This document shows positions 32,823 through 42,555 of a stretch of 64,000 nucleotides of DNA, in pieces (position 1 is the stretch's first letter; each line of letters opens with the position of its first letter). The stretch is from positions 1 to 64,000 of the forward strand of contig CALADF010000035.1 of the NCBI GenBank assembly GCA_937890835.1, given 5' to 3'. The notes beneath the pieces were generated by a model. The model ran no database searches, was not told where the DNA came from, and was given only the letters and a program-made list of their open reading frames with translations. Source of the stretch: an uncultured bacterium. Lineage in GTDB: Bacteria; Actinomycetota; Coriobacteriia; Coriobacteriales; Eggerthellaceae. The translations under genes and the position numbers were made by a program.

Positions 32823-34594
32823 CCGACGAGCTTTTCGAGTACGCGATCTACGTGGCCCTTCTGGTCGCGCTTGCCATCCCGCTGTCGGGATATCTCAACA
32901 AGATCATGGCGGGTGAGCACGGGAAGATCTCCCGTATCCTGGTTCCCGTCGAGAACCTGGTGTATCGCATCTGCCGCATCGACGTCGCCGATCAGATGAA
33001 CTGGAAGCGCTATCTCTCAAGCGCGCTCATCTTCTCCCTGATCTCTTTGGTCGTCCTCATGGCGATTCTCATGCTGCAGGGCTTTTTGCCTTTCAATCCC
33101 GAAGGGTTCGACGGTTTGAGCTGGGATCTGGCCTTCAACACCGCCGCGAGTTTCGTGACCAACACGAACTGGCAGTCCTACAGCGGCGAGGCTGCGCTGA
33201 GCTATTTCTCCCAGGCCATCGGCCTTACGGTGCAGAATTTCGTGACGCCTGCCGTCGGCATGGCTGTTCTCTTCGCGCTGTTCCGCGGTCTGGTGGGCGA
33301 AGGCGTGCAGAATCTCGGCAACTTCTTCGCCGATGTGACGCGCGCGATTCTCTTCGTTCTCCTGCCGCTGTCTTTCGTGCTCGCGATCGTCGATGTGGCG
33401 CAGGGATCCCCGCAAAACCTCGCGCCCTATGAGACGGTGCAGCTCGTCGAGCCTGTCGGCATCGATGCGGAAGGCAACGTCGTGGATGCGCAAGACCCTG
33501 CTGCGGTCGACGTCGTCGACGAGGGCGTCGTGCCCGTAGGGCCTCAGGCGAGCCAAGTCGCCATCAAGCAGCTCGGCACCAACGGCGGCGGCTTCAACGG
33601 CGTGAACTCCGCAAGTCCGCTGGAGAACCCCACGCCGCTGTCGAACCTGCTGCAGTGCATATCGCTTCTGCTCATCCCGTTCGCCTTGGTGTTCAGCTTC
33701 GGCCGTTACGTCTCTGACAGGCGACAGGGACGCGCGATCTTCGTTGCTATCATGGCGTTTTTCTTGGTCGGCTTGGCCGTCATCGGCTTCGCCGAGATGG
33801 CCGCGACTCCGCAGCTTGCGCAGGACGGTGCGGTCTACATGGGCCAGGAGGGCCAGTCGGGCGGCAATATGGAAGGCAAGGAAACGCGCTTCGGCGTGAC
33901 CGACTCCGCGATTTGGGCCGCTTTCACCACGTCAGCCTCCAACGGCTCGGTCAACTCCATGCATGACAGCTACACGCCTATCGGCGGCATGGTGCCCATG
34001 ATCCTCATGGCGCTTGGCGAGATCATCGGCGGCGGCATCGGATGCGGCCTGTACTCCATGATCGGATTCGTCATCCTGACGGTGTTCATCGCGGGACTTA
34101 TGGTGGGACGCACGCCGGAGTACCTCGGTAAGAAGATCGGTCCACGCGAGATGCGCATGGCGACCATCCTGTGCATCACCACGCCGGTTGTCATCTTGGT
34201 CGGCGCGGGCGTCATGTGCTTCGATCCCGCGACGGTCGACAGCCTCAACAACGGCGGCGCCCACGGCTTCTCCGAAGTTCTCTACGCGGCTATCTCCGCA
34301 GGCGGAAACAACGGCTCTGCGTTCGCGGGTCTTGCCGCCGACACGCCCATGATCAACACGGTCCTCGGCCTCGAGATGCTCGCGAACCGCTTCGTCCCCG
34401 TCGCCGCGGCGCTGTGCCTTGCAGGCTCGCTTGCGGCGCGCAAGAAGGTCGCGACCAGCGCGGGTACGCTTTCGACCAGCAACGCCATGTTCGTGTTTCT
34501 GCTCATCGTGGTCATCCTTCTCATCGGCGCTCTGTCCCTGTTCCCCGCTCTCGCGCTGGGTCCTTTGGCCGAGCAGCTCACGATGATCCTGTAG
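32819..34594 (+). CDS. kdpA: Potassium-transporting ATPase subunit KdpA
   Basis: A 591-aa channel-like subunit that binds and conducts K+ in the KdpFABC pump. Ten or more hydrophobic helices with four selectivity-filter regions are present, including 'NTAASFVTNTNWQSYSGE', 'QLGTNGGGFNGVNSASPLENPTP', 'TSASNGSVNSMHDSYTP' and 'SAGGNNGSAFAGL'. There is a roughly 35-residue acidic extracytoplasmic insert around residues 200-240 ('GIDAEGNVVDAQDP'). The GTG start overlaps the kdpF stop. Confidence 0.97.
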   Translation: MTDELFEYAIYVALLVALAIPLSGYLNKIMAGEHGKISRILVPVENLVYRICRIDVADQMNWKRYLSSALIFSLISLVVLMAILMLQGFLPFNPEGFDGLSWDLAFNTAASFVTNTNWQSYSGEAALSYFSQAIGLTVQNFVTPAVGMAVLFALFRGLVGEGVQNLGNFFADVTRAILFVLLPLSFVLAIVDVAQGSPQNLAPYETVQLVEPVGIDAEGNVVDAQDPAAVDVVDEGVVPVGPQASQVAIKQLGTNGGGFNGVNSASPLENPTPLSNLLQCISLLLIPFALVFSFGRYVSDRRQGRAIFVAIMAFFLVGLAVIGFAEMAATPQLAQDGAVYMGQEGQSGGNMEGKETRFGVTDSAIWAAFTTSASNGSVNSMHDSYTPIGGMVPMILMALGEIIGGGIGCGLYSMIGFVILTVFIAGLMVGRTPEYLGKKIGPREMRMATILCITTPVVILVGAGVMCFDPATVDSLNNGGAHGFSEVLYAAISAGGNNGSAFAGLAADTPMINTVLGLEMLANRFVPVAAALCLAGSLAARKKVATSAGTLSTSNAMFVFLLIVVILLIGALSLFPALALGPLAEQLTMIL

Positions 34595-34609
34595 GTCGGG
34601 TGACGTGCG

Positions 34610-36718
34610 ATGACAACCACTGCAATGAAAGACGCATCAATGAACACTTTTGCAAAACGCGCGGTCCGCGACGCGTTCGCCAAGCTCGCGCCTCGCGAGC
34701 AGATGAAGAACCCCGTCATGTTGACGGTTTACATCTCCGCGATCCTCACGCTCATCTTGTTCGTCTTGTCGCTGTTCGGCATCTCGGATTCCAACCCCGG
34801 CTTCACCTTGGCCATCTCGGCCATCCTCTGGCTCACGGTTCTGTTCGCCAACTTCGCCGAGGCCATCGCCGAAGGGCGCGGCAAGGCTCAGGCCGACTCC
34901 CTGCGCGCGGCCAAGCGTGATGTGGACGCGCATAAGCTTACCGAGGCGCTGTTGGCGAAGGCGTATCACGCGGAAGACCCCGCGGAGCTTGTTCGCGCGC
35001 GTGCCGAGGAGGTCTCGTCCGCCTCGCTTAAAAAGAAGGACCTCTTCTTCGTGAGTGAAGGCGAGCAGATTCCCGCCGACGGCGAAATCGTGATGGGCGC
35101 CGCTTCGGTTGACGAAAGCGCCATCACCGGCGAATCTGCGCCCGTCATCAGGGAATCGGGCGGCGACCGCTCGGCGGTGACGGGCGGCACCACGGTGCTT
35201 TCCGACTGGCTGATCGTGCGCGTGAGCGCTGATGCGGGTCACAGCTTCCTCGATCAGATGATTTCCATGGTCGAGTCCGCTTCGCGCAAGAAGACCCCTA
35301 ACGAGTTGGCGCTCGAGATTCTGCTGGTTGCGCTGACCCTCGTGTTCTTACTGGTGGCCATGTCGCTGTTCGCGTTCAGCGACTTCTCCGCGGGGCTTGC
35401 GGGCGCGGTAAACCCCACCTCGCTTACGTCTTTGGTCGCGTTGTTCGTGTGCTTAGCGCCTACCACCATCGGCGCGCTTCTGTCCGCCATCGGCATCGCG
35501 GGCATGTCCCGCTTGAACCAGGCGAACGTGCTTGCCATGAGCGGGCGCGCGGTCGAGGCGGCAGGCGACGTCGATGTGCTGCTGCTCGACAAGACGGGCA
35601 CCATCACGCTCGGCAACCGTCAGGCTTGCGAGTTCATCCCCGTCGACGGCGCGACCGAGCGCGAAGTGGCGGATGCCGCTCAGCTGGCAAGCCTCACCGA
35701 CGAGACGCCCGAGGGTCGCTCGATCGTGGTGCTCGCGAAGGAGCGCTTCGACATCAGGGGCCGCGAGCTTTCCGGCGCGGGCATGGTGAGCGTTCCCTTC
35801 ACGGCGCAGACGCGTATGAGCGGCGTGGACTTCGACGGCCACGAGATCAGGAAGGGCGCGGCCGACGCCGTTCGCAGCTATGTCGAGTCGGCGGGCGGTG
35901 CCTACAGCTCCGAGTGCGCGGAGGCGGTCGAGCGTATCTCCCGTGCGGGCGGCACGCCTCTTCTGGTGGCACGTGACCGCAGGATCTTGGGCGTGGTGTA
36001 TCTCAAGGACATCGTGAAGCAGGGAATCAAGGAGAATTTCGCCGACCTGCGCACCATGGGCATCAAGACGGTTATGATCACGGGCGACAATCCGCTTACC
36101 GCAGCGGCCATCGCGGCCGAGGCGGGCGTGGACGACTTCATCGCCGAGGCGACGCCCGAAACCAAGCTCGAGGCGATTCGCCAGTATCAGGCCGAGGGCC
36201 ACATGGTTGCCATGACCGGCGACGGCACCAACGACGCCCCCGCGCTCGCTCAGGCCGACGTGGCCGTCGCGATGAACAGCGGCACTCAGGCGGCGAAGGA
36301 AGCGGGCAACATGGTCGATCTCGACTCGAGCCCCACGAAGCTCATCGACATCGTGCGCATCGGCAAGCAGCTTCTCATGACGCGTGGCAGCTTGACCACC
36401 TTCTCCATCGCCAACGACGTCGCGAAGTACTTTGCCATCATCCCCGCGCTGTTCGTGCCGCTCTACCCGCAGCTTGAGGCGCTCAACATCATGCACCTCG
36501 CATCTCCCGCGTCGGCGGTCATGGCGGCCATCATCTACAACGCGCTCATCATCGTCGCGTTGATCCCGCTTGCGCTTCGCGGCGTGAAGTATCGCGAGGC
36601 GTCTTCGCAAAGCCTTCTGACCAGAAACCTTCTGGTCTACGGCCTTGGCGGCATCGTGTTGCCGTTCGCGGCCATCAAGTTGCTCGACATGCTGATGGTT
36701 CTCATCGGCGTCGCCTAG
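34610..36718 (+). CDS. kdpB: Potassium-transporting P-type ATPase subunit KdpB
   Basis: A 702-aa P1-type ATPase subunit that powers K+ uptake. The phospho-acceptor is D327 in 'LLLDKTGTITLGNR'; the actuator motif is 'DESAITGESAPV'; the nucleotide domain has 'FTAQTRMSGVDFDGHEIRKGA', and the hinge is 'MTGDGTNDAPALAQADVAVAM'. 'KTPNELALEILL' lies before the membrane domain. The TGES Ser that is phosphorylated for inhibition in E. coli KdpB is present. It starts 15 bp after kdpA; the ribosome site is weak, so coupling to kdpA is likely. Confidence 0.97.
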   Translation: MTTTAMKDASMNTFAKRAVRDAFAKLAPREQMKNPVMLTVYISAILTLILFVLSLFGISDSNPGFTLAISAILWLTVLFANFAEAIAEGRGKAQADSLRAAKRDVDAHKLTEALLAKAYHAEDPAELVRARAEEVSSASLKKKDLFFVSEGEQIPADGEIVMGAASVDESAITGESAPVIRESGGDRSAVTGGTTVLSDWLIVRVSADAGHSFLDQMISMVESASRKKTPNELALEILLVALTLVFLLVAMSLFAFSDFSAGLAGAVNPTSLTSLVALFVCLAPTTIGALLSAIGIAGMSRLNQANVLAMSGRAVEAAGDVDVLLLDKTGTITLGNRQACEFIPVDGATEREVADAAQLASLTDETPEGRSIVVLAKERFDIRGRELSGAGMVSVPFTAQTRMSGVDFDGHEIRKGAADAVRSYVESAGGAYSSECAEAVERISRAGGTPLLVARDRRILGVVYLKDIVKQGIKENFADLRTMGIKTVMITGDNPLTAAAIAAEAGVDDFIAEATPETKLEAIRQYQAEGHMVAMTGDGTNDAPALAQADVAVAMNSGTQAAKEAGNMVDLDSSPTKLIDIVRIGKQLLMTRGSLTTFSIANDVAKYFAIIPALFVPLYPQLEALNIMHLASPASAVMAAIIYNALIIVALIPLALRGVKYREASSQSLLTRNLLVYGLGGIVLPFAAIKLLDMLMVLIGVA

Positions 36719-36860
36719 CAAGGTTCTGCTCTTGCGCGGGAGCGGCTTTCGCGAAAGGCCTGCGCGGGGCGTTCTCGGCGGGCCCGACTTTAAGCGTCGG
36801 GCTCGCGGTAAGGAAGCGATAGCGTGCGATTTCATGCACGAGAGAAAGGAGCGTGGCGAA

Positions 36861-37508
36861 ATGAGGCACGCGAATATCGGCGATGCGGCGCGTTCTTGGG
36901 GCGCGACGGCGAAGACCTGGGGCGCGTCCTGCGCGCTGCTTCTGGCGGCTACGGTGATCTGCGGCGTGGTGTACACGGGCGCGTGCACGGGCGTAGCGCA
37001 GCTGGTTTTTCCCCATCAAGCCAACGGCTCGATCATCGAGGTCGATGGGGTGAAGTATGGAAGCGAGCTCGTCGCTCAGGAGTTCCACGACGAAGATCAC
37101 ATGTGGGGGCGCATCATGAACGCCAACCCCGGCACCTTCGTCAATGACGCAGGCGAACCCGTGATGTGGTATGGCCCGTCGAACCTCAGCCCCGCGAGCG
37201 CTGAGTTCGAGGCGGTCGTGTGCGATCGCCTGGCTAAGATCGAGGAGGCCCATCCCGAGATGCGGGGCGTGCCCGTGCCGAGCGATCTTGTGACGTGCTC
37301 GGGTTCGGGTTTTGATCCGCACATCTCACCGGCGGCTGCGGAATATCAGGTCAAGCGCCTTGCCAAGAACACGGGGATGAGCGAGTCGGAAATCCGCTCC
37401 ATCATCGATCAGTGCACCGATCGGCCGATGTTGGGCATCTTGGGCGATGCGGGTGTAAACGTCCTTGAGGTCAACCTCATGATCGACGGCGTGCTTGCCC
37501 ATAAGTAG
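36861..37508 (+). CDS. kdpC: Potassium-transporting ATPase subunit KdpC
   Basis: A 215-aa single-pass subunit of KdpFABC. TM helix at about residues 22-45, then the periplasmic domain with 'VFPHQANGSIIEVDGVKYGSELVAQEF', 'YGPSNLSPASAEF', 'VPSDLVTCSGSGFDPHISPAAAEYQVKRLAK' and 'LGDAGVNVLEVNLMIDG', all KdpC signatures. The usual 'YFWxRPS' segment is altered to 'DHMWGRIMNANPG'. The ATG at 36861 with AAAGGAG upstream is chosen over a longer frame from 36732. There is a 142-bp gap after kdpB. Confidence 0.95.
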   Translation: MRHANIGDAARSWGATAKTWGASCALLLAATVICGVVYTGACTGVAQLVFPHQANGSIIEVDGVKYGSELVAQEFHDEDHMWGRIMNANPGTFVNDAGEPVMWYGPSNLSPASAEFEAVVCDRLAKIEEAHPEMRGVPVPSDLVTCSGSGFDPHISPAAAEYQVKRLAKNTGMSESEIRSIIDQCTDRPMLGILGDAGVNVLEVNLMIDGVLAHK

Positions 37509-37789
37509 GAGCACGCGCAAAGCGCAGCGCGGCGGCGGGGCCTTCTGCCTGTCGTCGCGCGGTGCGCGTGAGGCGGATGCGCGCGAAGCTCATACGGCCC
37601 GTTTTCGCGCGCATCTGCTGTTCTTGCAGGTACGGGGCGGGGCGCGGGAGCGGCGGGCAAAGCCATGTGGCCGTGATAATTGGACGTTGCTCGAAAGGGC
37701 GCCTCGGCGGCTTCTTCCGTGCTATGATGCGCACGCGTCCGCGCCCGATGGGCGGCGTGCGCTTGGAGTATGAAAGCGAGGAGCAGAGC

Positions 37790-40582
37790 ATGACGGTAGA
37801 AGATTTCGCGACGCGACGAGATCCCGATGCCATTCTCAGGCAGATCACCGAGGCGGAGCAGGCTGCGGGGGATACGCGCGGCAAGCTTAAGATTTTCTTC
37901 GGCTACGCCGCCGGCGTCGGCAAGACCTACGCGATGCTCCAGGAAGCGCACGGCATATTGGAGAAGGGTTTCGACGTGGCGGTGGGCTATCTGGAGCCCC
38001 ATACCCGCTCTGATACCATGGCCCTTGCCGAAGGTCTCGAGCGCGTTCCCGTCAAAAAGATCGCGCATCGCGGCATCACGCTCGAGGAGTTCGATCTCGA
38101 CGCCGCGCTGGCCCGCCGGCCGCAGATCATGCTCGTCGACGAGCTTGCGCACACCAACGCTCCCGGATGCAGGCACCGCAAGCGCTATCAGGACATCGAG
38201 GAGCTCCTGCGTGCGGGGATCAGCGTGTTCACCACCGTGAACGTGCAGCATCTCGAGGCGCTCAACGACAAGATAGCGGCGATCACCTACGTCAACGTGG
38301 CCGAGCGTATCCCCGATCGCATCTTCGATGATGCCGACTTCGTCGAATTGGTCGACATCGAGCCGGGAGACCTCATCGAACGGCTGCGCGCGGGCAAGAT
38401 CTATGTGCCCGATCGCGTCAACACGGCCCTCTCCCACTTCTTCTCTCAGAAGAACCTGGCGTCGCTGCGCGAGGTGGCGCTGCGTCGCATGGCCGATCGG
38501 CTGACGCGTCGCGCCGAGCAGAAAGGCGCGGATGCCGGCGGGGACGCGGGCGAAGATGTCGCGGCCGTCATCACGCCCGACGCGAGCAACGTGAAGGTGA
38601 TCAGGGCCGCAGCCAATCTCGCCGAGTCGCTTCACGGAACGCTGACCGCGCTGGTGGTTTCGTCTTCGGAGGGCAAAAAGCTCGATGCGCAGGAAGCCGA
38701 GCGCTTGCGTCGGAACATCGATCTGGCCGAGGAGCTCGGCGCGCATGTGGTCACGCTTCACGGCGAAGACGCCGCGAGCCTCATCTCCCAGTACGCGGTG
38801 ACCGCCGGCGTGACGCAGCTTGTGGTGGGCGCCTGCTCTGGATCTCGCTGGACTGCGTGGCTGCGCGGCGATCTGTCTGCGCGCCTGATCAGGCTTTCCT
38901 ACAGCGCGACGGTTAACGTGGTGCCGGTTAAAGACATTCCCTCGGAGCTTGGCAGCGCCGGCGCGCGCACGGCGTTTCGCCTGACGCCCGGCGATGTGGC
39001 TAAGGCGTTTTCCTCGGTGGCGGCGTCTTCCTTTTTGGGCTATGTGCTCTACAGCATCGGATTCGGCTTGGCCATCGTGCCGATGATATACATGCTCGTG
39101 GCGCTTCTGTTCGCCACGCGCGCCGACGGTTTCTTCTACGCGGCCCTCGTGGCGTTCGGGTCGGTGGCATCCTACAACTTCTTCTTCACGGTTCCGCGCT
39201 TCTCCTTCCACGCTTACGGAGCCTCGGCTTCCATGATGTTCGCATTCATGCTGGCGGGAACGCTTGTGGCCTCCTCGCTTACCATTCGCATGAGGCGCCA
39301 GGTGCGCGCGAGCGCCTTGCGCGCGTATCGTACGGAGGTGCTGCTCGAGAGCAGCCGCGAGCTGCAGGCGGCAGCGACGGTTGGCCAGTGCTTGGAGACC
39401 GCTGCTGCCGAGATCATGAAGATCCTCAATCGACCCGTGGTCATGTATCGCAAGCGCGAAGACGGCACGCTTTCCGCTCCGCGCGTCTTCGATGTGCCCG
39501 GCTCAGGTGGGGGAGACGCGCAAGACGACGAGCTCACCGCGCAAAGCGAAGTCGCGGTGGCGGTGTGGGTTGCCGCTAACAACGAACGCGCGGGCGCGAC
39601 GACCGACACCTTGCTCGAGGCATCGTGCCTGTACGTGCCCATCCGTTCGAAGGACGCGGTGGTGGGCGTGGCGGGCCTGGTCATGGAGGAGAGCAGCGAG
39701 GATTTCGGCGCCTTCGAGAAGAACCTGCTCATCGCCATCTTGGACGAATGCGGGCAGGCGATCGGGCAGATCGTGTCGATGCGCGAGCGTCACGATATGC
39801 TCATCAAGGTGGAGAAAGAAGCTCTGCGCTCGAACCTTTTGCGCGCCATCTCGCACGACCTGCGCACCCCGCTCACCAGCATCTCCGGCGACGCCGACAT
39901 GCTTTTGCGAGAAGGGGCCCGCTTGACTCCCGACCAGCGCCGTCAGATGTACAGCGACATTTACGAGGATTCGACTTGGCTCATCGATCTGGTTGAAAAC
40001 CTCCTGTCCGTCACGCGCATCGACGACGGCACGGTGCAGATAGCTCGCCAGCCCGAGCTCGTCGCCGACGTTTTCGCCGATGCGCTGCATCATGTGAATC
40101 GCCGTGCTCGCGAGCATGCCATCGTGGTGGAGGTATCCGACGAGCTTTTGATGGCGTACATGGATGCGCGGCTCATCATGCAGGTCATCATCAACTTGGT
40201 GAACAACGCGCTGGTCTACACGCCTGCGGGCTCGCGTATCGTGGTGGCGGCCAAGCCGTGGGTCGACGATGGGCGCAAGCTCGTGCGCATCTCGGTGGCC
40301 GATGACGGCCCGGGCGTGCCCGATGCCGACAAGGCGAGCATCTTCGACATGTTCTATCATGCCTCTTCCACCGACCCGAAGGCGGCCCGGGGGGATTCGC
40401 GTCGCGGCATGGGTTTGGGTCTTCCGCTGTGTCGCTCGATCGTGCGCGTTCATGGAAGTGAGATGACGGTGCGCGATGCGTATCCGCACGGTTGCGTCTT
40501 CTCCTTCGACCTAGAGCAGGCGTCGGTGGAGGGCCTGCTGCTGGATGGCGGCTCGTTTTCGGAGGACGGGTTGCGCGGCTGA
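37790..40582 (+). CDS. kdpD: Sensor histidine kinase KdpD
   Basis: A 930-aa K+/turgor sensor kinase. The KdpD domain has Walker A GYAAGVGKT at residues 38-46 and 'IMLVDELAHTNAPG'. A universal-stress-like domain follows (about 260-385), then four closely spaced TM helices (about 400-505), a GAF-like domain (about 540-665), and the kinase core with the phospho-acceptor H689 in 'AISHDLRTPLTS', the N box 'QVIINLVNNALVYTP' and the G box 'ADDGPGVPDAD'. Full-length for the family. The ATG at 37790 has GAGGAG 6 nt upstream, after a 281-bp gap that holds no other gene. Confidence 0.97.
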   Translation: MTVEDFATRRDPDAILRQITEAEQAAGDTRGKLKIFFGYAAGVGKTYAMLQEAHGILEKGFDVAVGYLEPHTRSDTMALAEGLERVPVKKIAHRGITLEEFDLDAALARRPQIMLVDELAHTNAPGCRHRKRYQDIEELLRAGISVFTTVNVQHLEALNDKIAAITYVNVAERIPDRIFDDADFVELVDIEPGDLIERLRAGKIYVPDRVNTALSHFFSQKNLASLREVALRRMADRLTRRAEQKGADAGGDAGEDVAAVITPDASNVKVIRAAANLAESLHGTLTALVVSSSEGKKLDAQEAERLRRNIDLAEELGAHVVTLHGEDAASLISQYAVTAGVTQLVVGACSGSRWTAWLRGDLSARLIRLSYSATVNVVPVKDIPSELGSAGARTAFRLTPGDVAKAFSSVAASSFLGYVLYSIGFGLAIVPMIYMLVALLFATRADGFFYAALVAFGSVASYNFFFTVPRFSFHAYGASASMMFAFMLAGTLVASSLTIRMRRQVRASALRAYRTEVLLESSRELQAAATVGQCLETAAAEIMKILNRPVVMYRKREDGTLSAPRVFDVPGSGGGDAQDDELTAQSEVAVAVWVAANNERAGATTDTLLEASCLYVPIRSKDAVVGVAGLVMEESSEDFGAFEKNLLIAILDECGQAIGQIVSMRERHDMLIKVEKEALRSNLLRAISHDLRTPLTSISGDADMLLREGARLTPDQRRQMYSDIYEDSTWLIDLVENLLSVTRIDDGTVQIARQPELVADVFADALHHVNRRAREHAIVVEVSDELLMAYMDARLIMQVIINLVNNALVYTPAGSRIVVAAKPWVDDGRKLVRISVADDGPGVPDADKASIFDMFYHASSTDPKAARGDSRRGMGLGLPLCRSIVRVHGSEMTVRDAYPHGCVFSFDLEQASVEGLLLDGGSFSEDGLRG

Positions 40583-40659
40583 CGTCTGTAGGTGGTTGTC
40601 TGACGTGGGTTTTCGCCCCGCGCGAGGCGCGAGGGGCGCGAGTTGAAAGGAGCGAGCGC

Positions 40660-41367
40660 GTGGACAAGCGGCGCGAGATCTTGGTTGTGGAAGACGATGC
40701 GGCCGTTCGCAACCTCATAGTGACGACGCTCGATGTGCACGGATATCGGCATCGTGAGGCGACGACGGGAGCTCAAGCGCTGCTCGAGCTTACGTCGTCG
40801 AGCGGCATCGATCTGGCTATTCTCGATTTGGGTCTGCCCGACATGGACGGCGTCGACGTCATCCGCTCGCTGCGCGGGTGGTCGCATATGCCCGTTATCG
40901 TGGTGTCGGCGCGTTTGGAAGATGCGGATAAGGTGGAAGCGCTCGATGCCGGGGCCGACGATTACCTGGTCAAGCCGTTTTCCGTGGAGGAGCTTCTGGC
41001 GCGGCTTCGCGTGGCCTTGCGTCGACTGTCCTATATCGCCGGCGAAGACGAGGACGAGCGCGCGTATCGCAACGGGGGGCTGGTCGTTGATTACGTCGCC
41101 GGTTGCGTTACCTGCGATGGGCGGGAAGTTCACCTCACGCCCATCGAATACAAGCTGTTGTGCCTGCTTGCCCGCAACACGGGCAAGGTGCTCACTCACA
41201 ACTACATTCTGAAGGAGGTATGGGGACAGGCGCTCGCGTCCGATCTCCCATCGCTTCGCGTGTTCATGGCCACTCTGCGCAAGAAGATCGAGCCTGATCC
41301 TTCGAATCCCGTGTACTTGCAGACGCATGTGGGCATCGGGTATCGCATGATGCGCGTGGAACGCTAG
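40660..41367 (+). CDS. kdpE: Response regulator KdpE
   Basis: A 235-aa OmpR-family regulator. Receiver domain with acidic pocket 'VVEDDAAVRN', phospho-acceptor D56 in 'DLAILDLGLPDMDG', Ser in 'VVSARLED' and Lys in 'YLVKPFS'. Winged helix with 'HLTPIEYKLLCLLARNTGKVLTHNYILKEVWG' and 'SLRVFMATLRKKIEPDPSNPVYLQT', the KdpE-type recognition region. The GTG at 40660 has AAAGGAG 7 nt upstream. Partner of KdpD, expected to activate kdpFABC. Confidence 0.96.
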   Translation: MDKRREILVVEDDAAVRNLIVTTLDVHGYRHREATTGAQALLELTSSSGIDLAILDLGLPDMDGVDVIRSLRGWSHMPVIVVSARLEDADKVEALDAGADDYLVKPFSVEELLARLRVALRRLSYIAGEDEDERAYRNGGLVVDYVAGCVTCDGREVHLTPIEYKLLCLLARNTGKVLTHNYILKEVWGQALASDLPSLRVFMATLRKKIEPDPSNPVYLQTHVGIGYRMMRVER

Positions 41368-41377
41368 GTTGACTTTG

Positions 41378-41422
41378 CGATTCCCGTCTTTGGGCGCCTC
41401 CGTCGCGCAAAGACGGGAATCG
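41378..41422. other. 15-bp stem hairpin between kdpE and menG
   Basis: Arms CGATTCCCGTCTTTG (41378-41392) and CAAAGACGGGAATCG (41408-41422) pair perfectly with a 15-nt loop. No T-tract follows on either strand. It lies 10 bp after the kdpE stop, between convergent genes, and may act as a U-less terminator or protect 3' ends. Confidence 0.65.
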
Positions 41423-41480
41423 TCACGCTCGTCTTCGCGCCGGGCCAAGCGCGCCTTGCGGACGTCGCGTCGTCGAGGCT

Positions 41481-41515
41481 GAGAAGATCCCGCCTAAGTC
41501 GGACGGGATCTTCTC
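41481..41515. other. 12-bp stem hairpin before the menG end
   Basis: Arms GAGAAGATCCCG (41481-41492) and CGGGATCTTCTC (41504-41515) pair perfectly with an 11-nt loop; no T-tract. It lies 12 bp from the menG stop and may be a terminator for menG on the minus strand. Confidence 0.65.
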
Positions 41516-41527
41516 GCGCTTACGGCG

Positions 41528-42286
41528 TTATTCGCGCGGCGCTTGTCCCGGTTTTACGGCTACGTGCACCGCGGCGATGCCGCCGGTGTAGTTTTCCCAG
41601 GTTACGTCGGTGAATCCGGCGTCTTGCATGAGTTTGGCCAATCCTTCTTGGTCGGGGAAGGCCTTGATGGAGCGCGCCAAGTACACGAAGCCCTCTTTGT
41701 CGCCCGTGATGAGCCCGCCCCAAAACGGGATGAGGTGCTTCAGATAGAAGTTGTACAGCGCGCGCCATATGCGGTTCGGAGGCGTGGAGAACTCCAGGCA
41801 CACGAGCGCGCCGCCCGGGCGCAGCACGCGAAACATCTCCGCAAGCGCCAGCGGGCGGTCGGGCATGTTGCGGATTCCGTAGGCCATGGTGATGGCATCG
41901 TAGCTGGCATCGGCGTAGGGGATGGCCTGCGCGTCGACCACTTCGAAGTCGACCGGTACGCCGTCGGCGGCGCCGTCTTCCAAGTGCATGCGCGCCACGT
42001 CGAGCATCTCGGGCACCAGATCGGTGCATTGGATGTGCGCGGGATGCTTGGCGCGCGCCACGGTGAAGGTGACGTCGCCGGTGCCGCCCGCGATATCGAG
42101 CACGTCGTCGGTCTTCTTGATGGGCGCTTGTTTCATCATGCCCTTGAGCCACAGCTTGTAGGCGCCGAAGCTCGAGATGGCGTTGAAGCGCTCGTACTTC
42201 TTCGCGATTTGCGAGAAGATGCTCTTCACGCGTTCCGATGAGATTTCTGCAGGTGCTTCCTGGCCGGTTGCGGTGTCGATGCTCAT
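41528..42286 (-). CDS. menG: Demethylmenaquinone methyltransferase (UbiE/MenG family)
   Basis: A 252-aa SAM-dependent enzyme that methylates demethylmenaquinone, the last step of menaquinone synthesis. 'IFSQIAKKYERFNAISSFGAYKLWLKGM' is the UbiE/MenG N-terminal signature, 'VLDIAGGTGDVTFTVA' is the SAM-binding motif I, and 'ITMAYGIRNMPDRPLALAEMFRVLRPGGALVCLEFSTP' contains motifs II-III and the family's GxRN. Full length. It is alone on the minus strand; no other men/mqn gene is near. Confidence 0.95.
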   Translation of the reverse strand: MSIDTATGQEAPAEISSERVKSIFSQIAKKYERFNAISSFGAYKLWLKGMMKQAPIKKTDDVLDIAGGTGDVTFTVARAKHPAHIQCTDLVPEMLDVARMHLEDGAADGVPVDFEVVDAQAIPYADASYDAITMAYGIRNMPDRPLALAEMFRVLRPGGALVCLEFSTPPNRIWRALYNFYLKHLIPFWGGLITGDKEGFVYLARSIKAFPDQEGLAKLMQDAGFTDVTWENYTGGIAAVHVAVKPGQAPRE

Positions 42287-42555
42287 GATGCTCCGTGGTT
42301 CTTGAAGAAGGTTTCAGGGCGCTTTCGGCACGCGTGCGATCGAGTCGTGAGCGCGTGCGGAAAGCATCGCCCATCATAGCGCATAACGATGCCGCGCTGC
42401 TGTATGCCCGCTCTGTTCCCGATTAACGACATGAAGGCGCCGGGGCGTTCGAGCGCGGGCGGGAAGCGAAATCATCGGGAACGCGTTGGAATCCTGCCTG
42501 ACGAGCTACGTGCGTTCGCAGATGGGGCGGAGGACGGTCGGCGGCAACTGACGCT

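Noticed and set aside
35453..36988. A 511-aa minus-strand frame opposite kdpB.
   Set aside because: Shadow of kdpB without any recognisable motif.
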